A stretch of DNA of 64,000 nt from Dichotomicrobium thermohalophilum (GTDB lineage: Bacteria; Pseudomonadota; Alphaproteobacteria; Rhizobiales; Rhodomicrobiaceae): positions 248,001 to 312,000 of the forward strand of contig NZ_QXDF01000002.1 of NCBI RefSeq assembly GCF_003550175.1. The letters run 5' to 3'. The position numbers and the translations under genes were made by a program. This document shows positions 11,619-20,821 of this stretch, piece by piece (within the stretch, counting starts at the first letter, position 1; every line of letters begins with the position of its first letter). The notes under the pieces were generated by a model that was given only the letters and a program-made list of their open reading frames with translations, was not told where the DNA came from and did no database searches.

Positions 11619-12824
11619 TTACGCCATCGCGGCCTGCTGCGGAGCTGTTTCTTCAGCTTGCTCCGCTCCGGCCAGGAAATCCATCGCCGCTTGGGTGCCG
11701 CCCGCATTGTGCGGGATGCCTGCGATCTTGAGGCCCATCTCGACCCCGCTGATCGCGCCGATGAGCGTCAGGTCGTTCAGATCGCCGAGATGGCCGATGC
11801 GGAAGACCCTGTCGGCAAGCCGCGCCAGGCCGGTGCCAAGCGATAGATCGAAGTTTTCCAGGATCTGCGCACGCAGGGCATTGGCGCTGTAGCCCTCCGG
11901 CACGAAGATAGAGGTCAGTGAACTGGAGTACTCGCGCGGGTCGGCGCAGACCAGTTCCAGCCCCCAAGCGTGGACGGCCCGTCGGGTGGCCTCGGCGTGC
12001 CGTTCATGCCGGGCGATGATGTTGTCCAGCCCCTGCTCCTCAATGATGGTCAGCGCCTCGTCCAGCGCGTAGAACAGGTTTGTCGCCGGCGTGTAAGGGA
12101 AGAAGCCGTTCTGGTTGGCCGACAACATGTCGTTCCATTCCCAGTAGCACTTAGGCAATCTGGCCGTTTTCGACGCGTCGAGCGCCTTCTGGCTTATGGC
12201 GTTGAAGCTCATACCAGGCGGCAGCATCATGCCTTTCTGGGAGCCGCCGACGCTGACATCGACCTTCCACTCGTCATGGCGATAGTCCATGGAGCCGAGC
12301 GAGGAGATCGTGTCGACCATGAACAGCGCGGGATGCCCGACATCATCGATTGCCCTGCGAATCTCGGGCAGGCGGGCGGCACAGCCGGTGGAGGTCTCGT
12401 TGTGGACGACACACACGGCCTTGATCTCGTGGCCGGTATCAGCGGCGAGGCGGTCGCGGATAGCTTCAGGGTCCGCCGCACGGCGCCAGTCGCTTGGCAG
12501 GAACTCGGCTTCAAGCCCCAGGCGATCGGCCATGTCTTTCCAGAGCGACGCGAAATGGCCTATGTCAGCCATTAGCACCTTGTCCCCGGGTGACAGCGTG
12601 TTGACAAGGGCTGCTTCCCAGGCGCCAGTCCCCGACGCCGGATAGATCACCACCGGGCCGGAGCATTTGAACAGCTTTTGCAGCCGCGGAAGCAGCCGCA
12701 GGGTGAGTTGTGCGAATTCCGGGCCACGGTGATCAATCAGGGCCCGGTCCATGGCGCGCAGGACGCGGTCCGGCACGTTGGTCGGGCCCGGGATATGCAG
12801 GAAATGCCGCCCAGGTTTGCTCAT
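11619..12824 (-). CDS. sgaA: Serine-glyoxylate aminotransferase (class V, PLP)
   Basis: The predicted reaction is serine plus glyoxylate to hydroxypyruvate plus glycine, a step of the serine cycle and photorespiration-like pathways. The 401-residue protein starts SKPGRHFLHIPGPTNVPDRV, typical of the alanine/serine-glyoxylate group. The PLP lysine sits in SVGGSQKGMMLPPGM near residue 200. I chose ATG 12824 because GGGGAGGATTC precedes it immediately; an upstream in-frame ATG at 12914 would add 30 unlike residues. It is divergent from the TauE gene. Alanine-glyoxylate specificity is possible. Confidence 0.88.
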   Translation of the reverse strand: MSKPGRHFLHIPGPTNVPDRVLRAMDRALIDHRGPEFAQLTLRLLPRLQKLFKCSGPVVIYPASGTGAWEAALVNTLSPGDKVLMADIGHFASLWKDMADRLGLEAEFLPSDWRRAADPEAIRDRLAADTGHEIKAVCVVHNETSTGCAARLPEIRRAIDDVGHPALFMVDTISSLGSMDYRHDEWKVDVSVGGSQKGMMLPPGMSFNAISQKALDASKTARLPKCYWEWNDMLSANQNGFFPYTPATNLFYALDEALTIIEEQGLDNIIARHERHAEATRRAVHAWGLELVCADPREYSSSLTSIFVPEGYSANALRAQILENFDLSLGTGLARLADRVFRIGHLGDLNDLTLIGAISGVEMGLKIAGIPHNAGGTQAAMDFLAGAEQAEETAPQQAAMA

Positions 12825-12874
12825 GAATCCTCCCCATGAATGAAACTGTTTTCGTAAGGTTGAGTGCCCAATAT

Positions 12875-12892
12875 ACCGGATTTTATCCCGGT
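12875..12892. promoter_or_regulatory. Small inverted repeat between sgaA and tauE
   Basis: ACCGG and CCGGT flank an AT-rich 8-base spacer in the 145-base divergent region. It could be an operator, but the arms are short. Function unknown. Confidence 0.2.
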
Positions 12893-12969
12893 TAAACGGT
12901 CTCAGAAGCGGCATCTCAGCAAAAAATCGCGACGCTGGAAATAAAAATAACGGTTAGGCCAAACAAAAA

Positions 12970-13707
12970 ATGACGGAAATCATTGGCTTCGCTGATTTGA
13001 TGGGGTGGGGCCCCGCGATCGCCTTTCTCGCCGCACTGCTACAGACCGCGACCGGCTTCGGCTTTTCGCTGATCGCCGCGCCGCTGCTGCTTCTGGTGTA
13101 TGCGCCGCAGACGGCCATTCAGCTCAACATCATCCTCGGGCTGGTGGTCTCGGTCATCATGCTGCCGCGCGCCGCGCGCGAGGCGGATGCGGCCCTGCTT
13201 CGGCGCATGGTGATCGGAACGCTCGTCGGGGCGCCGCTCGGGCTGGCGATTTTCGTGTCTGGCAATGTAGTTCTGCTCAAGGGCATCGTGGCCGCGCTCG
13301 CGCTCGGGCTGGCACTGTTGCTGGCGCTGAGGTTCCGGTTCGCTCGCTCGGCCGGCCGCGACTATGGCATCGGAGCGGCCTCTGGTCTGCTGACGACGAG
13401 CATCGGTGTGCCCGGTCCGCCGCTCATGCTCTATTTCTCAGGCGGCCAGTTCAGCAAGAAGGTCGCGCGCGCGACGACGCTTACCTTCTTCCTTTTTGCT
13501 TACGGCGGCAGCCTGGCCTTCCAGGTGGCCGGAAGCGGGGTTGCCGATGGCGTCGGCGCGGCAGCGCTCGTCTGCCTGCCGCTGACCCTTCTGGGCGTCG
13601 CAGGCGGACAACTCATTTTCGGCTTCATCAATCAGCGCGTTTTCGTCAGAATGATATGGGCGCTGCTTGTGGCGACCGGGCTTTATCTGCTGCACACGCT
13701 GTTGTGA
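12970..13707 (+). CDS. TauE/SafE family permease (sulfite exporter-like)
   Basis: This 245-residue protein has about eight transmembrane helices in the two-repeat TauE/SafE pattern: FLAALLQTATGFGFSLIAAPLLLL at the start and SGLLTTSIGVPGPPLMLYF in the second half. Family members export sulfite, sulfoacetate or related anions, or bring in organic acids. The substrate is unknown here. ATG 12970 lacks a clear ribosome binding site; ATG 13000 is an alternative start just before the first helix. Confidence 0.87.
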   Translation: MTEIIGFADLMGWGPAIAFLAALLQTATGFGFSLIAAPLLLLVYAPQTAIQLNIILGLVVSVIMLPRAAREADAALLRRMVIGTLVGAPLGLAIFVSGNVVLLKGIVAALALGLALLLALRFRFARSAGRDYGIGAASGLLTTSIGVPGPPLMLYFSGGQFSKKVARATTLTFFLFAYGGSLAFQVAGSGVADGVGAAALVCLPLTLLGVAGGQLIFGFINQRVFVRMIWALLVATGLYLLHTLL

Positions 13708-13850
13708 CCGCGCCCGGATCGATATGACCCTGCGCGACGCGCGATGGCGGATTTGGACGAGCGTCACTGACCCCGTCTGCATAGCCTCGTCGCCAAGAAT
13801 GCGGCGAATGGCGGGCTGTCTGCCAGGCCCGAGCAGGAGGCTTGAGCGAC

Positions 13851-15569
13851 GTGACGGTTATCGATCTGAAACGCGCGGGTTTTCCGAAGGGCCGGCCGGT
13901 CGAGGATGGCGCGGTCGCGGAGGTGTCCACGGCGCTCGAAGGACGGCCCATCGAGCAGCGCGACCTGCTGATCGAGCATCTCCACGTGCTGCAGGATCGC
14001 TTCGACTGCCTGCATGAGCGGCACCTGCGCGCGCTTGCCCACCTGATGCGGCTGTCGCAGGCTGAAGTCTGGGAAGTCGCTTCGTTCTACCACCACTTCG
14101 ATCTCGTCAAGGAGGGCCAGGCTGCGCCGCCCCCCGTTACCATTCGCGTCTGCGACACGCTTTCCTGCGCGATGGCCGGCGCGGAGAATTTGATCGAGAC
14201 GCTGGAGCAGGGCTGCGATCCTGGCCGCGTTCGCGTGCTGCGTGCGCCGTGCATGGGCCGTTGCGCTCAGGCGCCGGCTGCGCGCTGCGGCAATGTCGAG
14301 GTCGGCAACGCAACGGCCGAGGGGCTGCTGGCCCTCGCCTCCGGCGACGTGTCAGTGCCCGCGATCCCGCACTACAAGGACTTCGACGCCTACCGCGCCG
14401 AGGGCGGTTATCGGCTGCTGGAAGAATGCCGCTCGGGACAGCGAAATGTCGATGACATCATTGCTGAACTGTCGGACGCCGGCCTTGCGGGCCTGGGCGG
14501 CGCGGGCTTTCCGGCCGGACGCAAATGGAGCATCGTGCGCGGCTTTCTAGGCCCACGGCTGATGACCATCAACGGCGACGAGGGCGAGCCGGGCACCTTC
14601 AAGGATCGCTATCATCTGGAGCGCGACCCGCACCGGATGTTCGAGGGCGCGCTGATCGCCGCCTGGGCCGTGGGCGCGGAGCGCATCTACCTCTACATGC
14701 GCGACGAATATCCGGCCGTGCTGGAAATCCTGCGCCGCGAGATCGCCGCGCTGGACGCCGCGGGGCTGACAGCGGACTGCCCCATCGAGCTGCGCCGCGG
14801 CGCGGGCGCTTACATCTGCGGCGAAGAATCCGCGATGCTCGAAAGCATTGAGGGCAAGCGCGGCCTGCCGCGTCACCGCCCGCCCTACATCGCCGAAGTC
14901 GGGCTGTTCGGCCGTCCGACGCTCAACCACAATGTTGAGACGCTCTGGTGGCTGCGCGACATCATCGAGCGCGGCGCGCAGTGGTTTGAAGAGCAGGGCA
15001 AGCACGGCCACAAGGGGTTGCGCTCTTATTCGGTCTCGGGCCGGGTGCGCGAGCCGGGCGTGAAGCTGGCGCCGGCGGGCATCACCCTGCGCGAGCTGGT
15101 CGACGACTACTGCGGCGGCATGGCCGACGGGCATATGCTGAAAGCCTATCTGCCGGGCGGCGCATCGGGCGGCATCTTCCCAGCGTCGCTGGCCGAACTG
15201 CCGCTCGATTTCGGCGGCGCGCTTAACGAGCACGGCGGCTTCATCGGCTCACACGCGGTAATCGTTCTGTCGCAGCAGGACAACGTGAAGGACGCGGTGC
15301 TCAACCTGATGCATTTCTTTGCGGATGAAAGCTGCGGGCAATGCACGCCCTGCCGGGCGGGCACCGAGAAGATGGTCAAGCTGTTGCAGCAGGCGCCGCT
15401 CGACGAGGACGCCATCGCGGATCTGGAAGAGGTGATGCGCGACGCCTCGATCTGCGGGCTGGGGCAAGCCGCGCCCAACCCGGTCAACCACCTGCTCAAA
15501 TGGTTCCGCGAGGATCTGATGGAGCCTCAGGCCCACCGCTTCATCGCCGAGAGGGTCATGCATGACTGA
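13851..15569 (+). CDS. fdsB: NAD-dependent formate dehydrogenase beta subunit (fused gamma-beta, NuoE-NuoF type)
   Basis: This subunit passes electrons from the molybdenum/tungsten subunit to NAD+. The first 150 residues are a NuoE/FdsG-like domain with a [2Fe-2S] site (CDTLSC, then APCMGRC). The remainder is NuoF-like, with the FMN/NADH fold (GLGGAGFPAGRKW) and a C-terminal [4Fe-4S] site (SCGQCTPCRAGTEK). Such a fusion is known from the tungsten FDH1 of Methylorubrum extorquens. I chose GTG 13851 because AGGAGG (13835-13840) is 10 bases upstream; a TTG at 13842 would be only one base from it. The stop overlaps fdsA by 8 bases. Confidence 0.93.
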   Translation: MTVIDLKRAGFPKGRPVEDGAVAEVSTALEGRPIEQRDLLIEHLHVLQDRFDCLHERHLRALAHLMRLSQAEVWEVASFYHHFDLVKEGQAAPPPVTIRVCDTLSCAMAGAENLIETLEQGCDPGRVRVLRAPCMGRCAQAPAARCGNVEVGNATAEGLLALASGDVSVPAIPHYKDFDAYRAEGGYRLLEECRSGQRNVDDIIAELSDAGLAGLGGAGFPAGRKWSIVRGFLGPRLMTINGDEGEPGTFKDRYHLERDPHRMFEGALIAAWAVGAERIYLYMRDEYPAVLEILRREIAALDAAGLTADCPIELRRGAGAYICGEESAMLESIEGKRGLPRHRPPYIAEVGLFGRPTLNHNVETLWWLRDIIERGAQWFEEQGKHGHKGLRSYSVSGRVREPGVKLAPAGITLRELVDDYCGGMADGHMLKAYLPGGASGGIFPASLAELPLDFGGALNEHGGFIGSHAVIVLSQQDNVKDAVLNLMHFFADESCGQCTPCRAGTEKMVKLLQQAPLDEDAIADLEEVMRDASICGLGQAAPNPVNHLLKWFREDLMEPQAHRFIAERVMHD

Positions 15570-18333
15570 GGAGATTCGCTTCACGCTCGATGGCCGCGAG
15601 GTCACGGCCGAGGCCGGCGAAACGATCTGGCAGGCCGCCAAGCGCGCCGGCGTGGAAATCCCGCATCTGTGCTGGCTCGACGCGCCGGGCTACCGCGCCG
15701 ACGGCAACTGCCGCGCCTGCATGGTCGAGGTGGAGGGCGAGCGCACGCTGGCCGCGTCGTGCATCCGCAAGCCCAAGGACGGCATGAACGTCAAGACGGC
15801 CAGCGAGCGCGCCGCGAAGGCGCGCAAGATGGTGTTCGAGCTTCTCGCCGCCGACCAGCCGCCGCAGGTTCGCCATCCCGACCCGGATTCGAAATTCTGG
15901 AAATGGGCGCACGAGCTCGGCGTCGAAGGCAGCCGCCTGCCCGCGCGCGAGAGGTTCACGCCAGATCCGTCCCATGCCGCGATCGCGGTGAATCTCGATG
16001 CCTGCATCCAGTGCAATCTATGCGTGCGCGCCTGCCGCGAGGTCCAGGTCAACGACGTGATCGGCATGGCGCTACGCGGACACGAGGCCAAGCCGGTGTT
16101 CGATTTCGACGACCCCATGGGCAACTCGACCTGCGTGGCTTGCGGCGAATGCGTGCAGGCCTGCCCCACGGGCGCGCTCTACGAGAAATCGCTGATGGAC
16201 GAACAGGCGCAAACACGCACGGTCTGGCCGGACAAGACGGTCGACTCGGTCTGCCCGTATTGCGGCGTCGGCTGCCAGACCAAGGTCAGCGTCAAGGATA
16301 ACAAGATCGTGCAGGTCGATGGCCGCGAAGGTCCGGCGAACGAGAACCGCCTGTGCGTCAAGGGACGTTTCGGCTTCGACTATATCCGCCACCCGGAGCG
16401 CCTGACCACGCCGCTGGTCCGCCGCGAGGATTCACCCAAGCGCGGTGACATCCAGGTCGACCCCCGCAATCCATGGGAGGTGTTCCGAGAGGCGACCTGG
16501 GAAGAGGCGCTGGGGCGCGCGGCTGGCGGCCTGCGCGACATCCGCGACACGCATGGCGGCGGCGCGCTGGCGGGCTTCGGCTCGGCGAAAGGCTCCAATG
16601 AGGAAGCCTATCTGTTCCAGAAGCTCGTCCGGCAGGGCTTCGGCACGAACAATGTCGATCACTGCACGCGGCTTTGCCATGCATCCTCCGTAGCGGCGCT
16701 GATCGAGGGTATCGGCTCGGGTGGCGTGACCGCGCCGTTCACCGCCGTGGAGGATGCCGACTGCTTCATCGTCATCGGCGCGCGGCCAGAGCAGAACCAC
16801 CCCGTCGCGGCGACTTACCTCAAGCAGGCGGCCAAGCGCGGCGCGAAGGTCATCGTCATCGACCCGCGCGGGCAGGAGTTGATGCGCCACGCCAGCCATC
16901 CGGTGCGCTTCAAGCCGGGCACGGATGTGGCGCTGCTCAATGCGATGCTGCACGTCATCATCGAAGAAAAGCTCTATGACGAGCAGTATGTCCAGGCCCA
17001 TGCCAGCGGCTTCGAGGCGCTGAAGGAGAAAGTCGCTGAGTTTTCCCCGGAGGCCATGGCGCCGGTCTGCGGTGTCGAGGCTGACTATATCCGCGAGATC
17101 GCGCGCACTTACGCGAACGCGGAGCGGGCCATCATATTCTGGGGCATGGGAATCTCCCAGCACGTCCATGGCACCGACAACTCCCGCTGCCTGATCGCGC
17201 TTGCGCTGACAACCGGCCATGTCGGGCGGCCCGGCACGGGGCTGCACCCGCTGCGCGGGCAAAACAACGTGCAGGGCGCGTCGGATGCCGGGCTGATCCC
17301 CATGGTGTTCCCGGATTACCAGTCCGTCGAAGACCCGGATGTCCGCCGCCGGTACGAGGATGCATGGGGCCAGCCGCTCGACCCGAACCGCGGTCTCACG
17401 GTCGTGGAGATCATGGACGCCATCCATGAGGGCGAAATCCGCGGCATGTACATCCTGGGCGAGAACCCCGCGATGTCCGACCCGGACCAGACGCACGCCC
17501 GCGCCGCGCTCGCGAAGTTGGATCATCTGGTGGTGCAGGACATCTTTCTGACCGAGACCGCCTGGCACGCGGACGTGGTGTTGCCGGCCTCCGCGCATGC
17601 CGAGAAGCTGGGCACCTACACCAACACCAACCGGCAGGTGCAGCTCGGCCGCCCGGCCGTCTCGCCGCCGGGCGAGGCGCGGCAGGACTGGGAGTTGATC
17701 TGCGAGATCGCCCGGCGCATCGGGCTGGACTGGCGGTATTCCGGCGTGCCAGAGGTCTACGAGGAGATGCGCGCGCTGATGCCCTCGCTCGCCAACATCC
17801 CGTGGTCGCGCATCGAGCGGGAAGGCTCCGTCACTTATCCGGCAGATGACGAGGATGAGCCGGGCCGCGAAATCCTGTTCGGTGAAGGCTTCCCGACGAA
17901 GGACGGACGTGGGCGCATCGTTCCCGCAGATCTGCTGCCGCCGGACGAGTTGCCTGATGCCGACTACCCGATGGTTCTGACCACTGGCCGGCTGCTGGAG
18001 CACTGGCACACCGGGGCGATGACCCGCCGCGCGGGCACGCTGAACGATCTGGAGCCGGAGCCGGTAGCGTGTATGCATCCGCGCGATATTGAGCGTCTGG
18101 GGGCGACGGCAGGTGAGTCGATCCGCGTGGAGACCCGTCGCGGCGCGATCGACCTGACGCTGCGCGCGGACCGGGACGTTTCGGCAGGGATGGTTTTCAT
18201 TCCGTTCTGCTACGGCGAGGCGCCGGCCAATGTTCTGACCAACCCGCAACTTGATCCGTTTGGCAAGATCCCGGAGTTCAAGTTCTGCGCGGCGCGCGTC
18301 TCAAGGGTACCGCAGGCGCAGGCAGCCGAGTGA
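15562..18333 (+). CDS. fdsA: Formate dehydrogenase catalytic alpha subunit (Mo/W-bis-MGD)
   Basis: This 923-residue cytoplasmic subunit oxidises formate to CO2. In order it shows an N-terminal [2Fe-2S] domain (CRACMVEV near 53), ferredoxin-like clusters (CIQCNLCVRAC near 151 and CVACGECVQACP near 192), then the MGD domain with its own [4Fe-4S] site (CPYCGVGC near 231). The catalytic residue is Cys in HCTRLCHASSV near 371, where selenoenzymes have Sec. The MGD-binding C-terminal domain follows. It overlaps fdsB by 8 bases. fdhD and fdsD are not adjacent. Confidence 0.95.
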   Translation: MTEEIRFTLDGREVTAEAGETIWQAAKRAGVEIPHLCWLDAPGYRADGNCRACMVEVEGERTLAASCIRKPKDGMNVKTASERAAKARKMVFELLAADQPPQVRHPDPDSKFWKWAHELGVEGSRLPARERFTPDPSHAAIAVNLDACIQCNLCVRACREVQVNDVIGMALRGHEAKPVFDFDDPMGNSTCVACGECVQACPTGALYEKSLMDEQAQTRTVWPDKTVDSVCPYCGVGCQTKVSVKDNKIVQVDGREGPANENRLCVKGRFGFDYIRHPERLTTPLVRREDSPKRGDIQVDPRNPWEVFREATWEEALGRAAGGLRDIRDTHGGGALAGFGSAKGSNEEAYLFQKLVRQGFGTNNVDHCTRLCHASSVAALIEGIGSGGVTAPFTAVEDADCFIVIGARPEQNHPVAATYLKQAAKRGAKVIVIDPRGQELMRHASHPVRFKPGTDVALLNAMLHVIIEEKLYDEQYVQAHASGFEALKEKVAEFSPEAMAPVCGVEADYIREIARTYANAERAIIFWGMGISQHVHGTDNSRCLIALALTTGHVGRPGTGLHPLRGQNNVQGASDAGLIPMVFPDYQSVEDPDVRRRYEDAWGQPLDPNRGLTVVEIMDAIHEGEIRGMYILGENPAMSDPDQTHARAALAKLDHLVVQDIFLTETAWHADVVLPASAHAEKLGTYTNTNRQVQLGRPAVSPPGEARQDWELICEIARRIGLDWRYSGVPEVYEEMRALMPSLANIPWSRIEREGSVTYPADDEDEPGREILFGEGFPTKDGRGRIVPADLLPPDELPDADYPMVLTTGRLLEHWHTGAMTRRAGTLNDLEPEPVACMHPRDIERLGATAGESIRVETRRGAIDLTLRADRDVSAGMVFIPFCYGEAPANVLTNPQLDPFGKIPEFKFCAARVSRVPQAQAAE

Positions 18334-18422
18334 CCGGCCATCTTGCCTTTCGCCGGTGAGCGCGCAACACTATGTTCCGACACTGAAATGGCGCTGAGGC
18401 GCCGCGAAGATCGGGGCATGGT

Positions 18423-19235
18423 TTGAGCTTTACGCCTGAAGAAATCGAACGCTACAAGCGGCATCTGGTGCTGCACCAGGTTGGCGGCGCGGGGCAGCAG
18501 AAGCTGAAGGCCGCCAGCGTGCTGGTGATCGGGGCGGGTGGTCTCGGCTCGGCGGTGCTGCCCTATCTGGCGGCGGCGGGCGTCGGCCGGCTCGGCGTCG
18601 TCGACAACGACCGCGTTTCCCTGAGCAATCTGCAACGCCAGGTGATCCATGACAGCGATCACGTTGGCGCGCTCAAAACGACGAGCGCGGCCCAGCGCAT
18701 CCGCGCGCTCAACCCGCATGTGACCGTCGATGAAATCCCCGAACGGCTGACAGCCGACAACGCCCTGGAGATCATCGGCAACTACGATATCGTTGCCGAC
18801 GGCTCGGACAACTTCGCCACGCGCTATCTCGTCAACGACGCGTGCTATTTCGCGCGTGTGCCGCTGGTCTTCGCCGCGCTGGGACAGTTCGATGGCTATC
18901 TCTCGACGTTCCGCGCCTACGAAACCGACGCGGACGGCAACCCGCGGCCCAGCTATCGCTGCCTGTTCCCGGAGCCGCCAGCGCCCGGAACCGTGCGCTC
19001 CTGCGAGGAGGCGGGGATTCTTGGCGCGCTCGCGGGTGTGCTCGGTACGCTCCAGGCGATGGAGGTGCTGAAGGAATTGATCGGCATCGGCGAATCGATG
19101 GCGGGCAAGCTCTTGATCGTCGATGCGCTCGGCACGCGGTTCGAGACGATGCGCATTCCGTGGGATCCGGCAAACCCCCTCAATGGTGATAACCCGACGA
19201 TCCGCGACCTGAGCGTTCACGCGCAGGCGGCGTGA
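18423..19235 (+). CDS. moeB: MoeB/ThiF-family adenylyltransferase
   Basis: E1-like enzymes of this family adenylate the C-terminal glycine of MoaD (molybdopterin synthesis) or ThiS. The 270-residue protein has the nucleotide-binding loop GAGGLGSAVLPYLAAAGVG near 39-57 and the LSNLQRQVIH segment near 75. The adenylate-binding Asp lies in VADGSDNF near 125. The classical double CxxC zinc motif is incomplete. Start is TTG 18423, since the nearby ATG at 18418 runs straight into a stop. Lying 89 bases after fdsA, a role in molybdenum/tungsten cofactor supply is the natural inference. Confidence 0.85.
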   Translation: MSFTPEEIERYKRHLVLHQVGGAGQQKLKAASVLVIGAGGLGSAVLPYLAAAGVGRLGVVDNDRVSLSNLQRQVIHDSDHVGALKTTSAAQRIRALNPHVTVDEIPERLTADNALEIIGNYDIVADGSDNFATRYLVNDACYFARVPLVFAALGQFDGYLSTFRAYETDADGNPRPSYRCLFPEPPAPGTVRSCEEAGILGALAGVLGTLQAMEVLKELIGIGESMAGKLLIVDALGTRFETMRIPWDPANPLNGDNPTIRDLSVHAQAA

Positions 19236-19748
19236 TCAGTCCAGCGTCTTGAGCAGCAGCAGGCAGGGGTTGCCCGGCCAGATATCCTGAATTTCCTCGA
19301 TCGGTTGAAAGCCCATCGCCCGGTAGAAGCGGCGCGAGGCGTCATAGGCCGGGTCGGGGTGAGACGGCCCAAGCGTCTTGACCGTTAGAAAACGCAGCCG
19401 CCGCGCCCGCGCCCAGGCTTCCGCTGCTCCGACAAGCGCGCGCCCGAGTCCCGTGCCATGCCAGCGCGGCCGTGCCGCGAGCAGGTAGATCTCCGCCGTC
19501 GTATCGAAATGCTGGTTCAGGCTGACAAAGCCGGCGACCTCACCGCCTGCGCAACAGCCGATCATGTCAAGATCAGCGGCCGTTTTGGCGTAGAGCCGGT
19601 TGGCTTCCGGGCGAGCGAACCATTCCGGCAGTTCGGCGATGATGCTGGCGCAAATGGCGCTCTTCTCAGCCGTGATGAGCTGCGGCTGCCATGGCGCCAC
19701 AGCGGCCGTCTCACTCGGCAGCGCGGGTCGGCTTGCTTCGCTCACCAT
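19236..19748 (-). CDS. GNAT-family N-acetyltransferase
   Basis: This 170-residue protein has the acetyl-CoA-binding motif A pattern, with ARPRWHGTGLGRALVGAAEAW near residues 90-110 (Arg/Gln-x-x-Gly-x-Gly/Ala form). Near the C-terminus, ASRRFYRAMGFQPIEEI is the usual GNAT motif B. The substrate is unknown. The reading frame overlaps the 3' end of fabI by 38 bases in a different frame, suggesting coupled translation. Confidence 0.85.
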   Translation of the reverse strand: MVSEASRPALPSETAAVAPWQPQLITAEKSAICASIIAELPEWFARPEANRLYAKTAADLDMIGCCAGGEVAGFVSLNQHFDTTAEIYLLAARPRWHGTGLGRALVGAAEAWARARRLRFLTVKTLGPSHPDPAYDASRRFYRAMGFQPIEEIQDIWPGNPCLLLLKTLD

Positions 19749-20601
19749 TGGAATTGCCGTTCTCTGGCGCGGTGCCTTCGCCGGTTTCCTGAATGCGTTC
19801 CGGCTCCGGCATGGAGATGATGTTGTAGCCGGAATCGACGAAGTGCACTTCGCCTGTCACCGCGGTCGAGAGGTCGGACAGCAGGTACAGCGCGGCGCCG
19901 CCGACCTCGTCCAGCGTCGGGGTGCGGCCCAGCGGCGAATGCATCTTCTGATAGTTGAACAACACCCGCGCATCGGAGATGCCGGCACCGGCCAGCGTGC
20001 GCATCGGCCCGGCGGACAGCGCGTTCACCCGCACGTTCTGGACGCCCATGTCGGCGGCAAGATACCGCACGGAGGCTTCCAGGGCGGCCTTGGCGACGCC
20101 CATCACGTTATACCGTGGGACGACGCGGGTCGATCCGGCATAGGTGAGAGTAAGCATCGAGCCGCCATTCGGCATCAGGTCGGAGGCGCGCTTGGCGACC
20201 TCGGTGAAGGAAAAGCAGGAGATCACCATCGAGTTGATGAAATTCTCCCGGCTGGTGTCGGCGTAGCGGCCCTTCAGCTCGCTCCGGTCGGAAAAGGCAA
20301 GGGCATGGACCACGAAGTCCATCGTGCCCCATTCCTCTTTCAGCCTCTCAAAAACCTGGTCGACCGAGGAGATGTCCATGACGTCGCAGGGCAGGATGAT
20401 CTTGGCGCCCAGCGATTCGGCCAGCGGCACGGCGCGGCGGCCGAACGCTTCGCCCTGATAGGTGAAGGCCAGCTCAGCACCCTGGCCCGCGAGCACGCGC
20501 GCGATGCCGTAAGCGATCGACCGTTCGTTGGCAACGCCCATGATCAGGCCCCGCTTTCCCGCCATCAGCGGCCCGGGTTTGGTTATGTCAGTCCCCGTCA
20601 T
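19711..20601 (-). CDS. fabI: Enoyl-[acyl-carrier-protein] reductase (NADH)
   Basis: FabI performs the last reduction of each fatty acid elongation cycle. The Rossmann segment GLIMGVANERSIAYGIA is near 19-35. The catalytic pair Tyr-x6-Lys is in the Y-N-V-M-G-V-A-K context near 164-171. The 296 residues are about 30 more than usual; the excess is a C-terminal hydrophilic tail rich in E, G, N and S after the last core segment DSGYNIISM. It is the third gene of the fabA-fabB-fabI run. Confidence 0.96.
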   Translation of the reverse strand: MTGTDITKPGPLMAGKRGLIMGVANERSIAYGIARVLAGQGAELAFTYQGEAFGRRAVPLAESLGAKIILPCDVMDISSVDQVFERLKEEWGTMDFVVHALAFSDRSELKGRYADTSRENFINSMVISCFSFTEVAKRASDLMPNGGSMLTLTYAGSTRVVPRYNVMGVAKAALEASVRYLAADMGVQNVRVNALSAGPMRTLAGAGISDARVLFNYQKMHSPLGRTPTLDEVGGAALYLLSDLSTAVTGEVHFVDSGYNIISMPEPERIQETGEGTAPENGNSNGERSKPTRAAE

Positions 20602-20821
20602 TGTCTCACCTGCGCGTGGCTGGCTCCGGAGCGCAACCCGTTCGATTTGAAGCGGATTACGGTTTCACGCTCTTGTTGTTGTCGCATCCGCCGGCAAGGG
20701 TGTTTCAGCCCCGAACCGGAGCACGCTTTGTCGGCGCCGTGGTCTCCGCCGTCCACTTGCGGACACCATGGCGTGCGGCTGTCTTAGAACCGAATTCAAT
20801 AAATAAAAAGCCCGCAAGCCA

